DNA from: Fomes fomentarius
Taxonomy: Eukaryota; Basidiomycota; Agaricomycetes; Polyporales; Polyporaceae
Reading direction: 5' to 3'
DNA: 64,000 nt
Assembly: GCA_022606135.1 (NCBI GenBank)
Contig: JABYQN010000004.1
Coordinates: 3,100,001-3,164,000 of the forward strand
Of the stretch, positions 1-13,080 are shown one piece after another. The translations under genes were made by a program, and so were the position numbers. Position 1 is the stretch's first letter, and each line of letters starts with the position of its first letter. The notes under the pieces were generated by a model. It saw nothing but the letters and a program-made list of their open reading frames with translations. It made no database searches and was not told the origin of the DNA.

Positions 1-470
1 TCGAGAAAGTGGCAGGAGTGAACGAGCGAAGTGCGAAGGAAGAACAAGCCCAGGCGCGATAAGTATCGCACTAAAGAGCACCGCCCTGGCGTCTCATCTC
101 AAATTCAAACGCCTTTGGCCCTCTTGAACGATCACCGCAACTATCACAGGCAGTATTCGCTAACCATGTCCTCCGAATCCTTGAGCGCAGAGGAGAAGCA
201 AGGTCAGTAGTGCCGAGTCGCTCACTGGAGCACTAACGGCGACGTGCGCTTCCAGTCGCTGTCAGGTGTCGGGTCGGATCAACGGGCCGGCAGATTCCTG
301 GGCGGCTATTGAGGATTTCCCTCAATTTACCGTCTGCTTACCACCACGTATGTTCTGTCACGAAGCACAAGGATCGCGCCAGTTGCAATTCACAATACTG
401 CAGCAGGTTTCTGCCGGATTCTACAACTGTGGACGCACTTATCAAACACATGGTAAGTGAGTTCTCAATA
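1..470. repeat. Remnant of an older array unit (unit 0)
   Basis: The first ~125 bases resemble the upstream flank of the F-box genes (compare 5525-5680, 13075-13220, 22955-23110). From about 190 to 310 the sequence resembles the block at 8650-8790, including a GGGTCNACGGGCC-like core at ~270 that recurs at ~8753, ~17443 and ~26367. In complete units these two segments lie about 3.2 kb apart; here they are ~0.2 kb apart, so an internal deletion has removed the exporter part. The F-box gene belonging to this unit would lie left of the window. Confidence 0.6.
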
Positions 471-2224
471 ATGCGTGGTTGAGAGATATATCTTATATGA
501 CAAAGTGACCGAGCTAAGGTCTCCGTCGATGACTATAAACGTCCAGGTAGCTAGTCTTACAGCTCTTTCTGTGGCGCCCAATCTGCTACTGCAAGCTCCT
601 CGGAGTCCATTCAAACGGCGCGGTGATGGAGTTCTGGGTACGCCGTGGCTACCGTTGCGATGTCGGTGCGGATGAACCGGGCGGTGATCGATCGCTCCAT
701 GTCAGCCACCTAGTCCGCTACCGACTAAGACTCAGAGGCTTAGAGTGCGGACGTCGAAATCCACACCATCGCGAAGATGCAGGCGTTGACAATGATCCAT
801 CCGGGTCGACCGCCGAGTGTCCTGTCCAGCGCGAAGACGACGGCGTGCACGATGGACAGTGCGCTTCGATAGAGCATCTTGCATTGGGCTATGCAGGGAT
901 CCGGGCGCCGGATGCCCAACGTTTCGTGAATCAGCTGCGGGCCCACTTTGGTCGACGCGGCGTTTGGTGTGGTGCGTGTGCCAGTGTGTGTGTGCTGCGT
1001 GCGGTCGAACGATGTGGGCGGGCGGTTTGCGGCGGCCCGACGCATGTGCATGCGGGATTTGTAACGCCTCCATTTGGCGGTTGTGAAATCGGCGAAGATG
1101 AATGTTGAAGATGGCTTATCGGTTGTGAGATCGGTGAAGAGGAAGACGGTAGGTTGCTCAGCGGCGCTCTCGGTGTGGCGGCGAACGGATGTCAAGGACA
1201 TGATGATATGCGGGGGTGGACGGTGAGGGTGGAGGTAGGTGCGGAGTGGGTGGATGATGTATTGAGGTACGTAACGCAGTTTGTTACAGAGTATGGTGCG
1301 ATGGTGCTGGCCTCGGTCTCGAGGGAGTCCTTATATACGTTTGTGGGTGTACCGTAATCTTCAATAGGAGCCATAGGATGTCCTTATTCGGAGGCGCATA
1401 TTCAGGGTTCAATGTCGTGTATATCGGGAAGAACGGCTTTCTGGACATGTGCAGTTGTGTTCACAACTAATGATGATGGGGCATCCGTTCGGTGGTGGGA
1501 TCATGGTGATCAAGACCGCTCGGATGGTCGAAGGCTTATAGCATTGTTCTGAATTCGACTGTAGATCGATTGAAGGTGATGTGGGATGTGAAGCGCTCGA
1601 GGGGTTTAGAACGGGTCATCCGCCACTCGGGTCTGACTCTCAGCCCCTGATACATTCCTGACCCGTCGAGAGGTATGCCGCAACATGTGAACCGGTCATG
1701 TCTTGGATGACCATAGATTGGGGGGGAATACCGATTCGACCTCTGCGGAGTTGCTCTCATGCAAGGAGATGTGGTCGTCGCCCTCCCAAACTATTGCATG
1801 AGCATGAGTTGGGTAATGATTGGGTTCGCATTGAGGCGATGCCGTTGACATATAGGAGGTAGCAGTACGGGTTCATCGATGTCGGCGAGTAGCCACTGAC
1901 ATCCAAACTCGGGGTTGGAACGATGGAGGATATTGAACGTTGGCGGCACCTGGTTCACCATCATACCCATCATTTAGGAACTAGAAGCCTACGTCCAGGG
2001 CCAAAGACGGCTGTCCCTCCCTCCAAGTTCAAGTCCGTTCTTGTTTTTGCATTTCCTCTCAATGATCTTGTGGAGCCTGTGCGTGTGGTTCATCACAATC
2101 CTGAACAGGACCATCGGACGTGATAACAAGCGTAGTGTGCTCCGACTTGATGGACATTATCACCACAGAGCAAGTAGGCTTGATGAATGATTTTGGCGAA
2201 CATGCCTTCAGTGTCAATCTGACA
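471..2224. other. Unassigned sequence with one weak minus-strand ORF
   Basis: No recognisable gene. The only candidate is a minus-strand 153-codon ORF from 1201 down to 740. A TATATAAG-like box sits on the minus strand at about 1331-1337, roughly 130 bp before its ATG. The C-terminal third has two hydrophobic stretches, but I do not recognise a family, and shadow ORFs overlap it on the other strand. It may be a chance ORF or a decayed small membrane protein. This sequence is not seen in the later array units. Confidence 0.25.
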
Positions 2225-2690
2225 GTCAGCACGAGATCAAGGAGCACGTCCACTTCGAACATACTGAGGGCGCCAAGTCCTACCTCGACCTCTTCGGCCC
2301 CGGTATCTTCCGTCGTGTCACTCTGGGTGCTTCGCTCCAAATGTGGCCGCAGCGTTCATCATGGTGTACGTCTTCTGGCCATAACTTACTGCCGTCTGCT
2401 CGCATCTCACCTCGCGCGCACAGGTTCTACATTGTCTACGTCTTCCAGGGCGCTGGTCTTTCTGCTTGCTGCGGTAACCTCATCGTGTCATCCGTCCAAT
2501 TCTTCCTCAATGTCGCGCTCACCATTCCCGCGATTATCCACATCGACCGTTGGGGTCATCATCCCATGCTCCTTGCCGGTACCCTGCTCATGGGCTTCTG
2601 GCCTCGTCAGCGGTCTGCAGGGCGGCTTCGGCAAGTGGGATACCGTCGACGGCGACCGTATCTGGCTGATCGGTGTACAGTTCAGTTATC
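2225..2690 (+). pseudogene. MFS sugar transporter relic
   Basis: Three plus-strand frames each give a conserved piece of a fungal sugar:H+ symporter (MFS sugar-transporter family) in the correct order. These are the cytoplasmic loop ending AKSYLDLFGPGIFRRVTLG (about 2270-2330), the TM7-TM8 region with FYIVYVFQGAG and LTIPAIIHIDRWG (about 2425-2555), and the downstream loop VSGLQGGFGKW (about 2610-2645). Frame changes between the blocks and loss of both ends mean it is not a working gene. Only about a quarter of a ~530-residue transporter remains. The relic stops near 2700, where similarity to the array units begins. Confidence 0.8.
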
Positions 2691-3299
2691 TGTGTTGGAC
2701 CTTCGCGTGCAGGCAGCGTACGATCCGGATGTCCGTTAGGGACGCTGCCGTGGCCGTGTCAAAAAGTTCAAGCACGAAGGCTTGCCTCAAGCCTGCGGAC
2801 TGGCCGCGTTCCAGTTGTCCTCTCACTGTCAGGCTGCTCCCTCGAAGACTCGCCGTGTGGACTGAAGTGCGTATGGGTTTCTTCTCTCACTGTCCCCTTT
2901 GTCGCCTCGCCCTCGCTTGTCGTTCCCACTTTTTCGTTCCCGATACACAGTGACGGCGACTCCATTCTCCTACCTCATCAGACGGGCAGTATCGGAGTAA
3001 TGTCGACGTCGCTCATCTCCTTCGTCTCGTGGATCTGGACCCTGAACCTGGGTAGTATCGCCGACGATACATCCAGGTGGATGTGCACGCAACAATCCTG
3101 TCTTCACGCTCTGTCCTCGCAGCTCAGCCTTCACCTTCCAATGTGTTATATCCTTTCCCGTATTTCGACACCACGCACTGCAGACGTGTCCAGCTGGTCC
3201 CTCGCCTTGATAGCTCACTTTCAACTTCGCATATGGCGAGTCAGGTATGTGTTCACATGCGCCTCTCACTTGCACACCCCTCTCACTACATCTTCTCCA

Positions 3300-3960
3300 T
3301 AGTGCGTATGTAGAGGGTGGTCGTAATCTTTATGATAGTAGTGTTCGTAGTAATCGGAGGCTGCACACAAATGAAATGCCATTCAGACGAGGTAGGACCG
3401 TCGGATTGCCAGATGGTTCTCACAGGAGTGATTCTATCAATTGTATCAGACATGGCATGAGTGCTAAGCAATATATACGGGAGAGATACGAGCAATGTAA
3501 ACATCGGTACGAGTCCTGGGGAGTATGGACAGAGAGAAGCAAAGCAAGAAGAGGACATGTAACATAACATGGCTATCGACAGACATCATAGCAAGGTAAG
3601 GGACATACAAGATAGGATTTCAAGGCGGACACCGTATGTCGAGGAAACACGTACATCGTACATGTATGGCACAAAGAGACGTGAGGTGTAACTGAGGGAA
3701 GTCTGGAGGCCATCGAAGAACCTGAAGATATGTGGAAGGAAGGTGACTGCAGAACCTCGGAGCCCCATCAACGGAATGGGAGACTGTGGGATGGAGTGAA
3801 GCATCAATCTGAAATTGGGTTGACTGTAAACTATGCAACGGGTGGATTGTGCTTGGGCGGGCAATGCTGGCTCTGAACCTAGACAACCGGGGTGAGAACT
3901 AGTCAGCTGCGACAACGACGCACATACCATTTTGACCGGAGGACCTAGCGGCGAACTAGA
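3300..3960. other. Region 3' of F-box copy 1
   Basis: Downstream of the minus-strand F-box stop. The segment recurs at about 10930-11500 and 20760-21380, and in rearranged, partly multiplied form at 27840-28720. Short ORFs here are not conserved in frame among copies. It probably holds the 3' UTR and intergenic spacer; no gene recognised. Confidence 0.5.
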
Positions 3961-5532
3961 TTACGATGGAGTACTCAGAGTAGATGAGAGCGAGGGTGCA
4001 GCGGGGCTAGGAGACTGGGAACGCGATGGAGGAAGCGGGATGTTCTCTGCCCCCGGGTTCGATTGGTCTCCGTTGTCCTTGCCTGCACTGTGGTCATTGT
4101 CGGATAGAAGCGCGATATCAGTTGGTGAAGCCTCGTCTTTCCCACCGTCCCGACCGAGAGCCTTGGAAAGATCAGTGTGTGTACACCAGAGAAGGTCCCA
4201 AGCTGCGACGGAAGGTGAGTGTAAAGGTCAGCGAAGGACAGAACAGAAATGCACACCTCGTTCATCGAATAGTATGACATCAATCACAGCGCGCAGGTGG
4301 ACGTGCAAGCGGCTTGCTATCTCTGCTCTCCACCACTTCTCACCGTGCTGTGACCGGTCGTTCTCGTAGATTGTGACAGAAAGAAGACGAAGGGCCGAAA
4401 ATGGGCGGAGGGTGTCTGTCGACTCTCTGCAACCAAGGACGTTGTCCAAGATGCACTCCCTGTTGATGTAATATGCTTCACCTCTGTCATCCGGAAGCAC
4501 CCAGGGATCGAATCTGATAGTGAGTTCTGGGAGACGTGCGCTGAGCGGTGCGGGAAGAGAGCCGAGGAAAGTGAGAAGCGGCTGGATCCGCCAGGCTTCG
4601 GATTCCGTCGCAATCTCAGGCGGATCCCCATGTGACATGCTGCATGTGACTTGCAAGTGCTGCAGCTGCCGAAGTGACTGAAGAAGGCCCATAGTAGTCG
4701 CTATATGCGCTCTCAGTTGGTGACAACTCAGTTTCTCCTATGTCTTACCTGAGATACCGTCTTCCACATCCAATGACAGGTCTGTGATAGAGTCTGGAAA
4801 TAGGAGCGGCGGAAACGTCATGTTTGCAGTCCCACCCTAGCGCATATATCAACTCCTTTGCGTGGTATTGCGATTGGAAATGATGCGACACACCCATAGT
4901 TCAAGTGTTCTCAGATTGGGGAAAGGACACGGTTGATCACGCAGGATAGCGAGAACATTTTCTGGGATATGAACCGTTTCTCTCCGGACGGTCAGCGTAA
5001 GCATCTGCAGCCGTGGAAGAGTGTACAGGAGGCGAAGAATGGAAGCACAGCTGCCCTGCTCGAGCTCCATTGAAAAGTGGGTGAGGCCCCGATTGCGCCA
5101 TGGGTATAGGATGCGATCGGCATATCGGGAGGGGAACACCTCCCACGGAATCTCAAAGAGGTCGACACGGATACAATTCCTGAGCAGTTGGGGGTTGAGC
5201 AACCGAGGAAGCCCCATATACACACGTTTGACCGGAGTAATTTTCACTCCAAAAACGAGGTCGGCCAGGTGTAGTGCGTCGGAGAGCGTCCGTAAAACGA
5301 GGTCGAGCTGGGACACCGAACAGATTTCGATGTCGCAGCAGAGGCTGAGCTGAGAGCGAGGGAGCCAATCGTAGCAGACGACGGCTGTCTGGCACCAAGT
5401 TTGATAGGACGTTCCATGTAGCCAATACTTGTCCGGGTCCTCGTAGCATGCATCGATCACATGCTCACATATTTCGATTGGAAGATGGCTGGTGTCCATG
5501 CCGTGGCGGAGGGGTGTGGATTGGTAGAGCAT
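3961..5532 (-). CDS. F-box/LRR-like protein, array copy 1
   Basis: Four-exon model, complement of 3961-4202, 4257-4700, 4749-4836 and 4894-5532. It gives 1413 nt, 470 residues, no internal stop. Introns are 57, 48 and 54 nt, all GT-AG, and every junction keeps frame. An F-box-like motif lies near the N terminus (LPIEICEHVIDACY, about residues 17-30, then CYDWLPRSQ). The rest has leucine-rich stretches such as LLYTLPRLQMLTLTV and LQSLRQLQHLQV, and an acidic, Ser/Pro-rich tail. Known family role: substrate adaptor of an SCF ubiquitin ligase; the target is unknown. Agaricomycetes carry large expanded families of this kind. The start ATG is shared by all four copies. The splice model is inferred from conservation, not from transcripts. 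Confidence 0.8.
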
Positions 5533-6880
5533 AGAGTGAATGGAAGCAGTGAGCGGGCAAAGTGTACGAAGGCGGGCTCCTGAGGAAGAACAGGCGAGAT
5601 ATTATAAGTCTGAAGTCCAGACGAGTATCGCACGCACTGCCCTTGGCATCTCATCTCAAACTCAAATGCCTTCGGTGCACAGGCACCTTGTAGACGGACG
5701 CCTGGCCTGCCAGTCGCACGACGGCGAACAGAGAGTAAGCAAGAATATTTCCAAAGCCGACCGCCGACTGTTGTCGCCCATGTGCTGACTCGGACATTAC
5801 ACTGATCACCAGGCTTCAAGGCCTACCGATGTCTATCTCGCACTGTCCAGTGTTTGGTGTCCGATACATATCAATTTTATTTTTATCCCGCCCATCTTTC
5901 GACCGAAGATTGTATGTAGATGGGTGCCACATGAACAACGCTTCGCTGTCGCACGATGCACCCAAGAGCACCAGATTGCGGACACGTTGTTCGAGCCCAG
6001 GTTATGTAGAAGCCGTGCATGTGGTTCCTAGTTTATTACTCACAGCTTCGTGGTAGATACGCGGTCATCTCCAAGGTTGAAGAATCAAGACATATTGCTT
6101 CCATGCTGCATAGAACAGCGAGAGCGGTGTGCTGAGCCTGCCCTGGAGGACTAGAACATCGGATGATAGATGACATGTACACTGGAGGTGTCCGAGGCGA
6201 GACTCACTCTGCGGAGTCTGCGCTGTTCATGTTTAGGTTTCGCGTACTTGAGAGACATCGTGAGGATGACATGTGCACTAAAATGGGAATCCAGATATCT
6301 GAAAGCGAATCTTCAAGTTCACTCTCGGCCCCATATCGAACACAACGAATGAATGCACCCTTGCATATAACGCAAATGATCACGACAGTAGCCTAAGGTG
6401 CAAACTGTATGATTCAAGTTATTCCATATGCAACGAACAGCACTGGACGGACGGTAGGAGGCAAGAGGATACTGGAGAAGCTCGAAGACCGTAGCGAACT
6501 GAATCTGGGTATCGTGGGAGTCGCATCCTGTGCTCGGGTAGCAGTCCGTTGTTCCACGCCGACGTGTATCTATGTACATGCCCCCGGACACAGATTGCAG
6601 GTGTGAAAAGTCAACATCAGATGGACACACAGCGTATCGTTGGGAGCGCGATCTCGTACTTGCACACTGGAATGGAGCCTGAGGAGTGCGGTAAGACAGA
6701 GAGAGGCGGGAAGCAAAGGAGCACGGGTCGTACCAGACTGGGAGTCTGGGAGTCAGAGAGGAAGTAGAGAGCAAAACGAGAGGATCGAAAAGCGCGCCCC
6801 GACAGATCAATGCACATCATCGCTGTGCAGATCGAAGTAGCATAGACTGTGAGGTGTAAGGAAGAGGACATGACCGCCAG
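5533..6880. other. Upstream flank of F-box copy 1 and conserved unknown block
   Basis: 5533-5700 is strongly conserved in all four units and probably contains the F-box promoter. About 6150-6850 is shared with 13690-14400 and 23520-24230 but missing from unit 4. A minus-strand ORF of ~160 codons is open in units 1 and 2 (6810 to 6319; 14347 to 13868) but interrupted in unit 3. I do not recognise it and treat it as non-coding. Confidence 0.4.
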
Positions 6881-8520
6881 CGTTCAGGTCGAGGGTCTTG
6901 TCGAGAAAACGCGGAGGACATGCGGCGAGTGTCATGTCGTACACGATGGTGGAGATTGTGAGCCCGAGCACAGTGCCGCTGGGTGAGGGTCTCGAAGAGC
7001 ACGCCGCCGACAGACTGCTCATGCAGGAGGCAGACTTTGGCGACCAAGAGCATGGTGGAGAAGATAAAGTCGGCGCCGAAGACGGAGATGAGAGCGGCGG
7101 CTAAAGGCCCAGTAGGAGGCCGAGGGTACGATGACTGCAAATAGCACGTTTGCAGCTGCCGTAAAGTTCAGCGTCCCGATCGCTGTTGGAAAGGCGCAGG
7201 TGTAGCGTGGCTGAGGGTTTCGGACGGGATGTGGGTGGAGGGTATCAGGTAGAGTTCGGGCCGATGATGTCATGACATTGACGTGCCCAAGTAGGAGCAC
7301 GATGACCACAATGCGCAGCTCGCCGACGACGAACATGGGCAGGGGCTGCACCATCTTTAGGATCGGGCTCAAGCCCTTGGTAGTCTTGGTAGTACAGCTA
7401 GAGCACGGCGAGTGGGCAACACCGCACAAGCACTCGACATGCCAATGACACATACCTGGATCCAAAACGTGATCGAGTTGAGCGAGCACCACTCGAAGAA
7501 CACGATATTGAGCATCGCTGCGAGCTTGCCCCTTGCCCGCATCCAGATTGATACCGGCATGAGCCCAGCCTGGGGCGTCCACCACCACTGGCGAGATGCA
7601 TCGTCCGGATCCGGACTTGAGTGAACGTTAGTGAGTGAGGATGCGTTCCAAAAGGACGAAGAGGACGGCTAAAACGACTCAGACGATGAGTAGCGTAATG
7701 ATATCTGCAGAGCGCGAGTGTCAGCATCAACGATGAATGTCACAGACTTTGCAGGCACGCGAGTCTGCCGTCGCTCAGCACGAACACAACACACGTCAGC
7801 CCTGCAGTGACGAGCAGCAGCGTGCCCAGCCAGTCTACCCGCCTGTCCACCGCGCGATGCGCACGTCAGCACGTCATCTCTGTCTGCGCTCTCGCCAGAG
7901 ACTTGCCTGTCAGTGTAGGGGATGTCCTAGTTGATGGAGAAGACGCCGCTGATGGCGCACAGCGCGCTCGGCCAGGAAGTCGACTACCATGCTCTCGCGA
8001 CCAGTATGAGGTTGGAAGAGATATCCTGCAGCCTGATCGCGCGAGACTACCTTCGTTCCTAATTATTTCTGTGTAAGACGGGAGCGATATTGTTACAAGT
8101 ATGAACTGTTCTCGAGAGCGGACATCGTGAGCAATTGGAAGCTCTCTCAGCATTCTGAACTCGGCGCCGACACTATTTAGTCGTCTAATGTCCCTCAAGG
8201 GTTGTGTGATTATATGCTAGCTGTGCAGCATACGGTACATGACAAATCGAGAGGGGCACTCACAACGATGGGGAGTAAAGTGAATGGACCACAGACGACA
8301 CTCGATATGTGCGCTGCTACTGCCCTATGCCTGCCAGCCAATTCACGTCTTTCTGTTCGAGCCGGAGGGAAGAGGTAACACTGTGTGCGACTAAGACGAT
8401 GAACCAGTGACGGAAATCCTCCTCTGGACCACGAAGGCGAGGGAGGTAGTTTGTGCGCACACTTTGTGAAGGGGAGGAGACGGCGAGACTATGACTGAGG
8501 GACTACGCACAGTCTCACCT
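6880..8520 (-). pseudogene. MFS (DHA2-type) drug exporter relic, unit 1
   Basis: Minus-strand pieces match the intact gene at 31128-33640 in order. The match begins near 8500 with a remnant of the exon after transmembrane helix 2. Next is the segment before LMPVSIWMRARGKLAAML (about 7510-7570), then YYQDYQGLSPILKMVQ (about 7340-7390), FTAAANVLFAVIVPSASYW (about 7110-7170) and CLLHEQSVGGVLFETLTQ (about 6980-7040). The first exons (N terminus, TM1) are absent, and stops and frameshifts break every exon. It cannot encode a transporter. Confidence 0.8.
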
Positions 8521-10450
8521 GGCTGGAAGCAACATATAGGATGTCCACTACCCCGCGTGCGACGTCCCGCAGACCGAGTCACTGCACATGCGACCTCTTG
8601 GGTGTCCTCCTTGAGCGAGAGATGAATGATGGCGGAGGTCAGACAGCAAGCAAGCGGGTCGTCGAGCAGTGCCGAGTTACTGAGCTAACTTGTGGTAGCT
8701 GGCAGTGGGCGCTCTCGGTGCTCAAGCACTCACTCAGACTACTTGCCGGGTCAACGGGCCGACAGTTTCCCGGGCGGCTGTCAAGAACTCAAGCTCAAAT
8801 AGTGAACTTCCTACTTCAAGTTATGCTCAGTGTCTTATGCTACCCTTCCACGGCCGTCTCTTCAGGTTCAGATAGTTCGGCAACAGGCGGTTCTGCGCGA
8901 CACCCTCTCCGCTACGACACCACGCGGCGGGGCTTTTGTCCTCCCTGCTGGTCCGTCCATCTGCCTGCCCCTCGTGGCACATTTTTCGATTACTCCCAAG
9001 AACGACTGGCCCGCTGCACACACATGAGCGGGATCGTAGACGTGCACTGACGACTCCTGGTTTGCCCGTACGTCAACATCTCTCATCTCTTGTACTTCCT
9101 CCACACTGCGTCTTGATTACCCCGCGCCATCATCACTATAACCTCTCGTAAACTCTGTCATATACCAGACACAGAGACCGTGTGACGGCTACGCTGCTCG
9201 TCCCATCCTGCGATCTCCGTGTTGGCCCGGTGTGGTATACACCTCTCAAGACACCTCGACTGCAGACATGCAGTACTGACACAGCTGAGCACGCATATGC
9301 GCTCTTACGTGCCACATCACGCCTTTTCCCGCCGCGGCTTGCACTGCCAAATCTGCAGCCAGAACTGCGAGCCGACGAGATACCGTCCTCACTCCTCATA
9401 CAGCGAACACCATACAGGAAGGACTAGAGCAAGCGAACCCCGCTTTTGCAAGTGAGGAGAGCGCGACGGGTGGAGAGGAGAGCAAGAAGTCATGTCACAG
9501 GTACGTACCACACAGCAGACCCATTTGCCGTATCCGTGTCTCATTCCTAGTCTCGTCTCCCTTCAACTATTCACTCGGATCACCGATCTAGCAGCGCAAT
9601 CATGTCAGTGCAATATGAAACGCGACACAAGGACGAGGAGCACTAAGGTGCGACAAGGACAGAGTGGGTCGCAGAGACGAGTTTGAGTCAGGTGCACACT
9701 AGTGCTTCTGGACATGGCTATCTTTCCTGTCTCCTCGTCTCCTCCCCTCATCCTCCCCCTCCAGGCCGCGGCAAAGTATAGAATGAGTTAGATCAAGGCC
9801 GCTACTGCAAGTAAGCACATACCGTCTCGCGTCGGGCCGCTCCGAGTACGACTCGCACCCAACGCTCCCCTCCAACCTGGAACCGTCCACCGCTCGAGGG
9901 CTCGATTGTTTCTTCATGCTCTACCGTCTGCTCCATTGGCTGCTGCAACATCAACTCGCTCGAGGATCAGACGTATCCCAGGGTGAAACCGCAAGACAGC
10001 AGAAGGAGAACAGCAATCCCATCAGGATGCAGCCCGCGAAGAACGTCCCAGACACCATAGCCGTTCCATCTGATACAACAGACGCAGACCGATGAGGCCA
10101 GTACGCACCACAATGTGATGTGCCGCTCGTAACACTGACAACAACTTCAATATCTACCTGTGCGCACAGCGCTCGCTTTGTTCCGCACTCCACTTAGTGT
10201 CGGCGGATCGCGTTGCTGTAAGTTGAGACGACCGTCTGGCACCCCGGGGACCTCGCGCCGGACGCAGGCCGCAAGAACGACGTACCGGGTAGGGGTCAAG
10301 CTGGAGGGTAGTTGTGGACCCGGAGGTCGTGTATTTGTGTCGACTCAGTCCACCGAGCTGGCTACGCGCCAACACCGAGTCCCTCTCCGAATCTAGACGC
10401 CACTACAGGACATGCTGCTGGAGCCCTCTCGAGTGCTGTGTGATACGTGT
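8521..10450. other. Trailing block of unit 1, unassigned
   Basis: The block recurs at about 17390-19050 and 26280-27750, so it belongs to the array unit. Short frames are conserved on both strands, so strand cannot be judged. On the minus strand near 9960-10110 and 18600-18720 a hydrophobic segment (MGLLFSFCCLAVSP / MGLLFFCVLAIS) is followed by a short loop (LMLQQPMEQ-like), hinting at a decayed membrane protein. No family recognised. Confidence 0.35.
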
Positions 10451-11501
10451 ACAGCTAGCGTACGACTTGGAGGTACCTTAGGGAGATTGTCGTAGCCGCG
10501 TCGAAAGCTTCAAGCGCTGCGGGACCGAAGGTTCGCCTCAAGCCTCCGGACTGGCCGGGTTTCCCACTCCCACTCACTGTCGGGCTGTTATCTCCCGAAG
10601 GCTTGGGCTCGCATCGCAGACCGGCTGGGTTCTCTTCTTGCTCTGTCCCCTTGGTCGCAGTGCTCCCGCTTGTCTTTCGCAGCCCTGCGTTCCTGATACA
10701 CAGCGACGGCGATTCCATTCTCCTACTGCGTCGGACCGGCAATATCGGAGTGTTGTCGGCGTCGCTCAACTCCTCCTTCGTCGAGTCTTGGATTTGGACT
10801 CTGGAACTGAGTAGCATCGCCGACGATACATCCACTGGGCTGGACGTGCACGCAACAGTCCCGTCTTCACTCGCAGCTCCAAAGCCCTCGCAATTGCACA
10901 TCCCTCTCACTACACCTTCTCCATAGTGCGTATCTGGTCGGCATCTTTATGATGTCAGTGTTTGTAGTAGTCAGAGGCTTCAGACAAATGAAACGCCATT
11001 CAGACGAGGTAGAATTGACGGATCGCAAGATGGTTCATTCTCGCAGTGGTTATTCTATCATATGTATCAGACATAGAACGAATGGTGCGAAGTAAGATAT
11101 ACAGGAGGGATACGAGGAATGCAAACATCGGTACGAGTTCGGGGAGTATGGACACAAAGAAGCGAAGGAAGAAGAGGATATGTAACATAACATGACGATC
11201 GACAGACATCATAGCAAGGGAAGGGACGATGGGATATCAAGACGGATACCGTACGTCGAGCAAACACGTACATCGTACATGGATGGCACAAAGAGACGTG
11301 AGGTGTAACTGAGAGAAGTCTGGAGGCCATCGGAAAGGCTGAGCATACAGGGAACGAAACTTGAAGGTGATCGCAGAGCTTCGGAGCACCATCAATGAAA
11401 GGAGAGAATGTGTAGGAAATGCTAGCTCCGAACCTCAACTGGGGTGAGAACTAGTCAGCTGCGACAACGACGGACATACCATTTTGACCGGAGGACCGAG
11501 A

Positions 11502-13080
11502 TTACGACGGAGTACTTGGAGAAGATGGGAGCGAGGGTACAGCGGGGCTAGGAGACTGGGAACGCGAGGGAGGAAGCGGGATGTTCTCTGCCCCCGGGTT
11601 CGATTGGTCTCCGTTGTCGTTGCCTGCATTGTGGACATTGTCGGATAGAAGCGCGTTATCAGTTGGTGAAGCCTCGTCTTTCCCACCGTCCCGACCGAGA
11701 GCCTTGGAAAGATCAGTGTGTGTACACCAGAGAAGGTCCCAAGCTGCGATGGAAGGTGAGTGTAAAGGGTCAGCGAAGGACAAAACAGAAATGCACACCT
11801 CGTTCATCGAATAGTGTGACATGGATCGCAGCACGCAAGTGGAGGTGCAAGCGGCTTGCTATCTCCGCCCTCCACCACTCCTCATCGTACTGTGACAGGT
11901 CATTCTCGCAGATTTCCACAGAAAGAAGACGGAGTGCTGAAAATGCGCGGAGAGTGTCTGTCAACTCTCTGCCACCAAGGACATCGTCCAAGAAGCAGTC
12001 CCTGTTGACGTCATATGCATCACCTCTGTCATCCGGAAGCCACCGGGGAAAGACTGTGATGGTGATTTCTGGGAGACGTGCGCTGAGCCGTGCGGGAAGA
12101 GAGCCGAGGAAAGTGAGAAGCGGTTGGATGCGCCAGGCCTCGGACTCGGTCGCAGCCTCAGGCGGATCCCCATATGACACGTCGCATGTGACATGCAAGT
12201 GCTGCAGCTGCCCAAGCGACTGAAGAAGGCCCATATTAGTCCCTACTTGCAGTCTCAGATGGTGACAACCGAGATTCGTTTATAGTTTACCTGAGATACC
12301 GCGTTCCACATGCAATGTCAGGTGTGTGATAGAGTCTGGAAATAGGAGCGGCGGAAACGTCATGTTTGTTGTCCAACCCTAGCGCATATATCAACAACTT
12401 CTTTGCATGGTATTGCGATTGGAAATGATGCGACACACCCATAGTTCAAGTGTTCTCAGATTGGGGAAAGGGCATGGCTCGTCATGCAATATAGCGAGAA
12501 CATTTTCTGGGATATGAACAGTTTCTCTCCAGGCCATCAGCGTAAGCTTCTGCAGCCGTGGAAGAGTGTACAAAAAGCGAAGAACAGAAGCACAACAGCC
12601 CTGCTCGAGCTCCATTGAAAAGTGGGTGAGGCCCCGATTGCGCCATGGGTATAGGATGCGATCGGCATATCGGGAGGGGAACACCTGCCACGGAATGCCA
12701 AAGAGGTCGACACGGATACAATTCCTGAGCAGTTGGGGATTGAGCAACCGAGGAAACCCCATATACTCGCTTTTGAACGAAGCAATTTTAACTCCAGAAA
12801 CGAGGTCGGCCAGGTTTGGTGTGTCGGAGAGTGTCCGTAACAGGAGGTCGAGCTGGGACGCCGAAAGGATCTCGATGTTGTGGAAGAGATTGAGCTGAGA
12901 GCGAGGGAGCCAATCGTAGCAGACGACGGCTGTCTGGCACCAAGTTCGATAGGACGTTCGATGTAGCCAATCGTATTCGTCTGGGTCGTGGTAGCATGCA
13001 TCGATCACATGCTCACATATCTCGATTGGAAGACGGCTGGTGTGCATGCCATGACGGACGCGTGTGGATTGGTAGAGCAT
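11502..13080 (-). CDS. F-box/LRR-like protein, array copy 2
   Basis: Four-exon model, complement of 11502-11743, 11799-12242, 12291-12378 and 12439-13080. It gives 1416 nt, 471 residues, no internal stop. Introns are 60, 48 and 55 nt with GT-AG ends at the same places as in copy 1. The F-box-like motif LPIEICEHVIDACY is at about residues 17-30. One codon is added after it relative to copy 1 (the DPDEYDW region). The tail is again acidic then Ser/Pro-rich. It differs from copies 1 and 4 at many residues yet stays open, which suggests selection or recent duplication. Probable SCF adaptor; the target cannot be inferred. Confidence 0.8.

Larger units (their letters stand above)
2718..10450. repeat. 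Array unit 1 (F-box gene + exporter relic)
   Basis: First complete unit. In plus coordinates: a leading block (2718-3300), sequence downstream of the F-box gene (3300-3960), the F-box gene on the minus strand, its upstream flank, a conserved non-coding block (about 6150-6850), an MFS exporter relic on the minus strand, and a trailing block (about 8540-10400). The same order recurs in units 2 and 3. Left boundary: similarity to 10455 and 20130 starts near 2718. Confidence 0.75.

Noticed and set aside
740..1201. 153-codon minus-strand ORF with an upstream TATA as a new gene
   Set aside because: No family recognised, overlapping ORFs on the other strand, no second copy for comparison. Kept only as a weak candidate inside an unassigned block.
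6319..6810. Minus-strand ORF of ~160 codons conserved in units 1 and 2
   Set aside because: Interrupted in unit 3 and missing from unit 4. The region is conserved as DNA on both strands through duplication, so openness in two copies is weak evidence.
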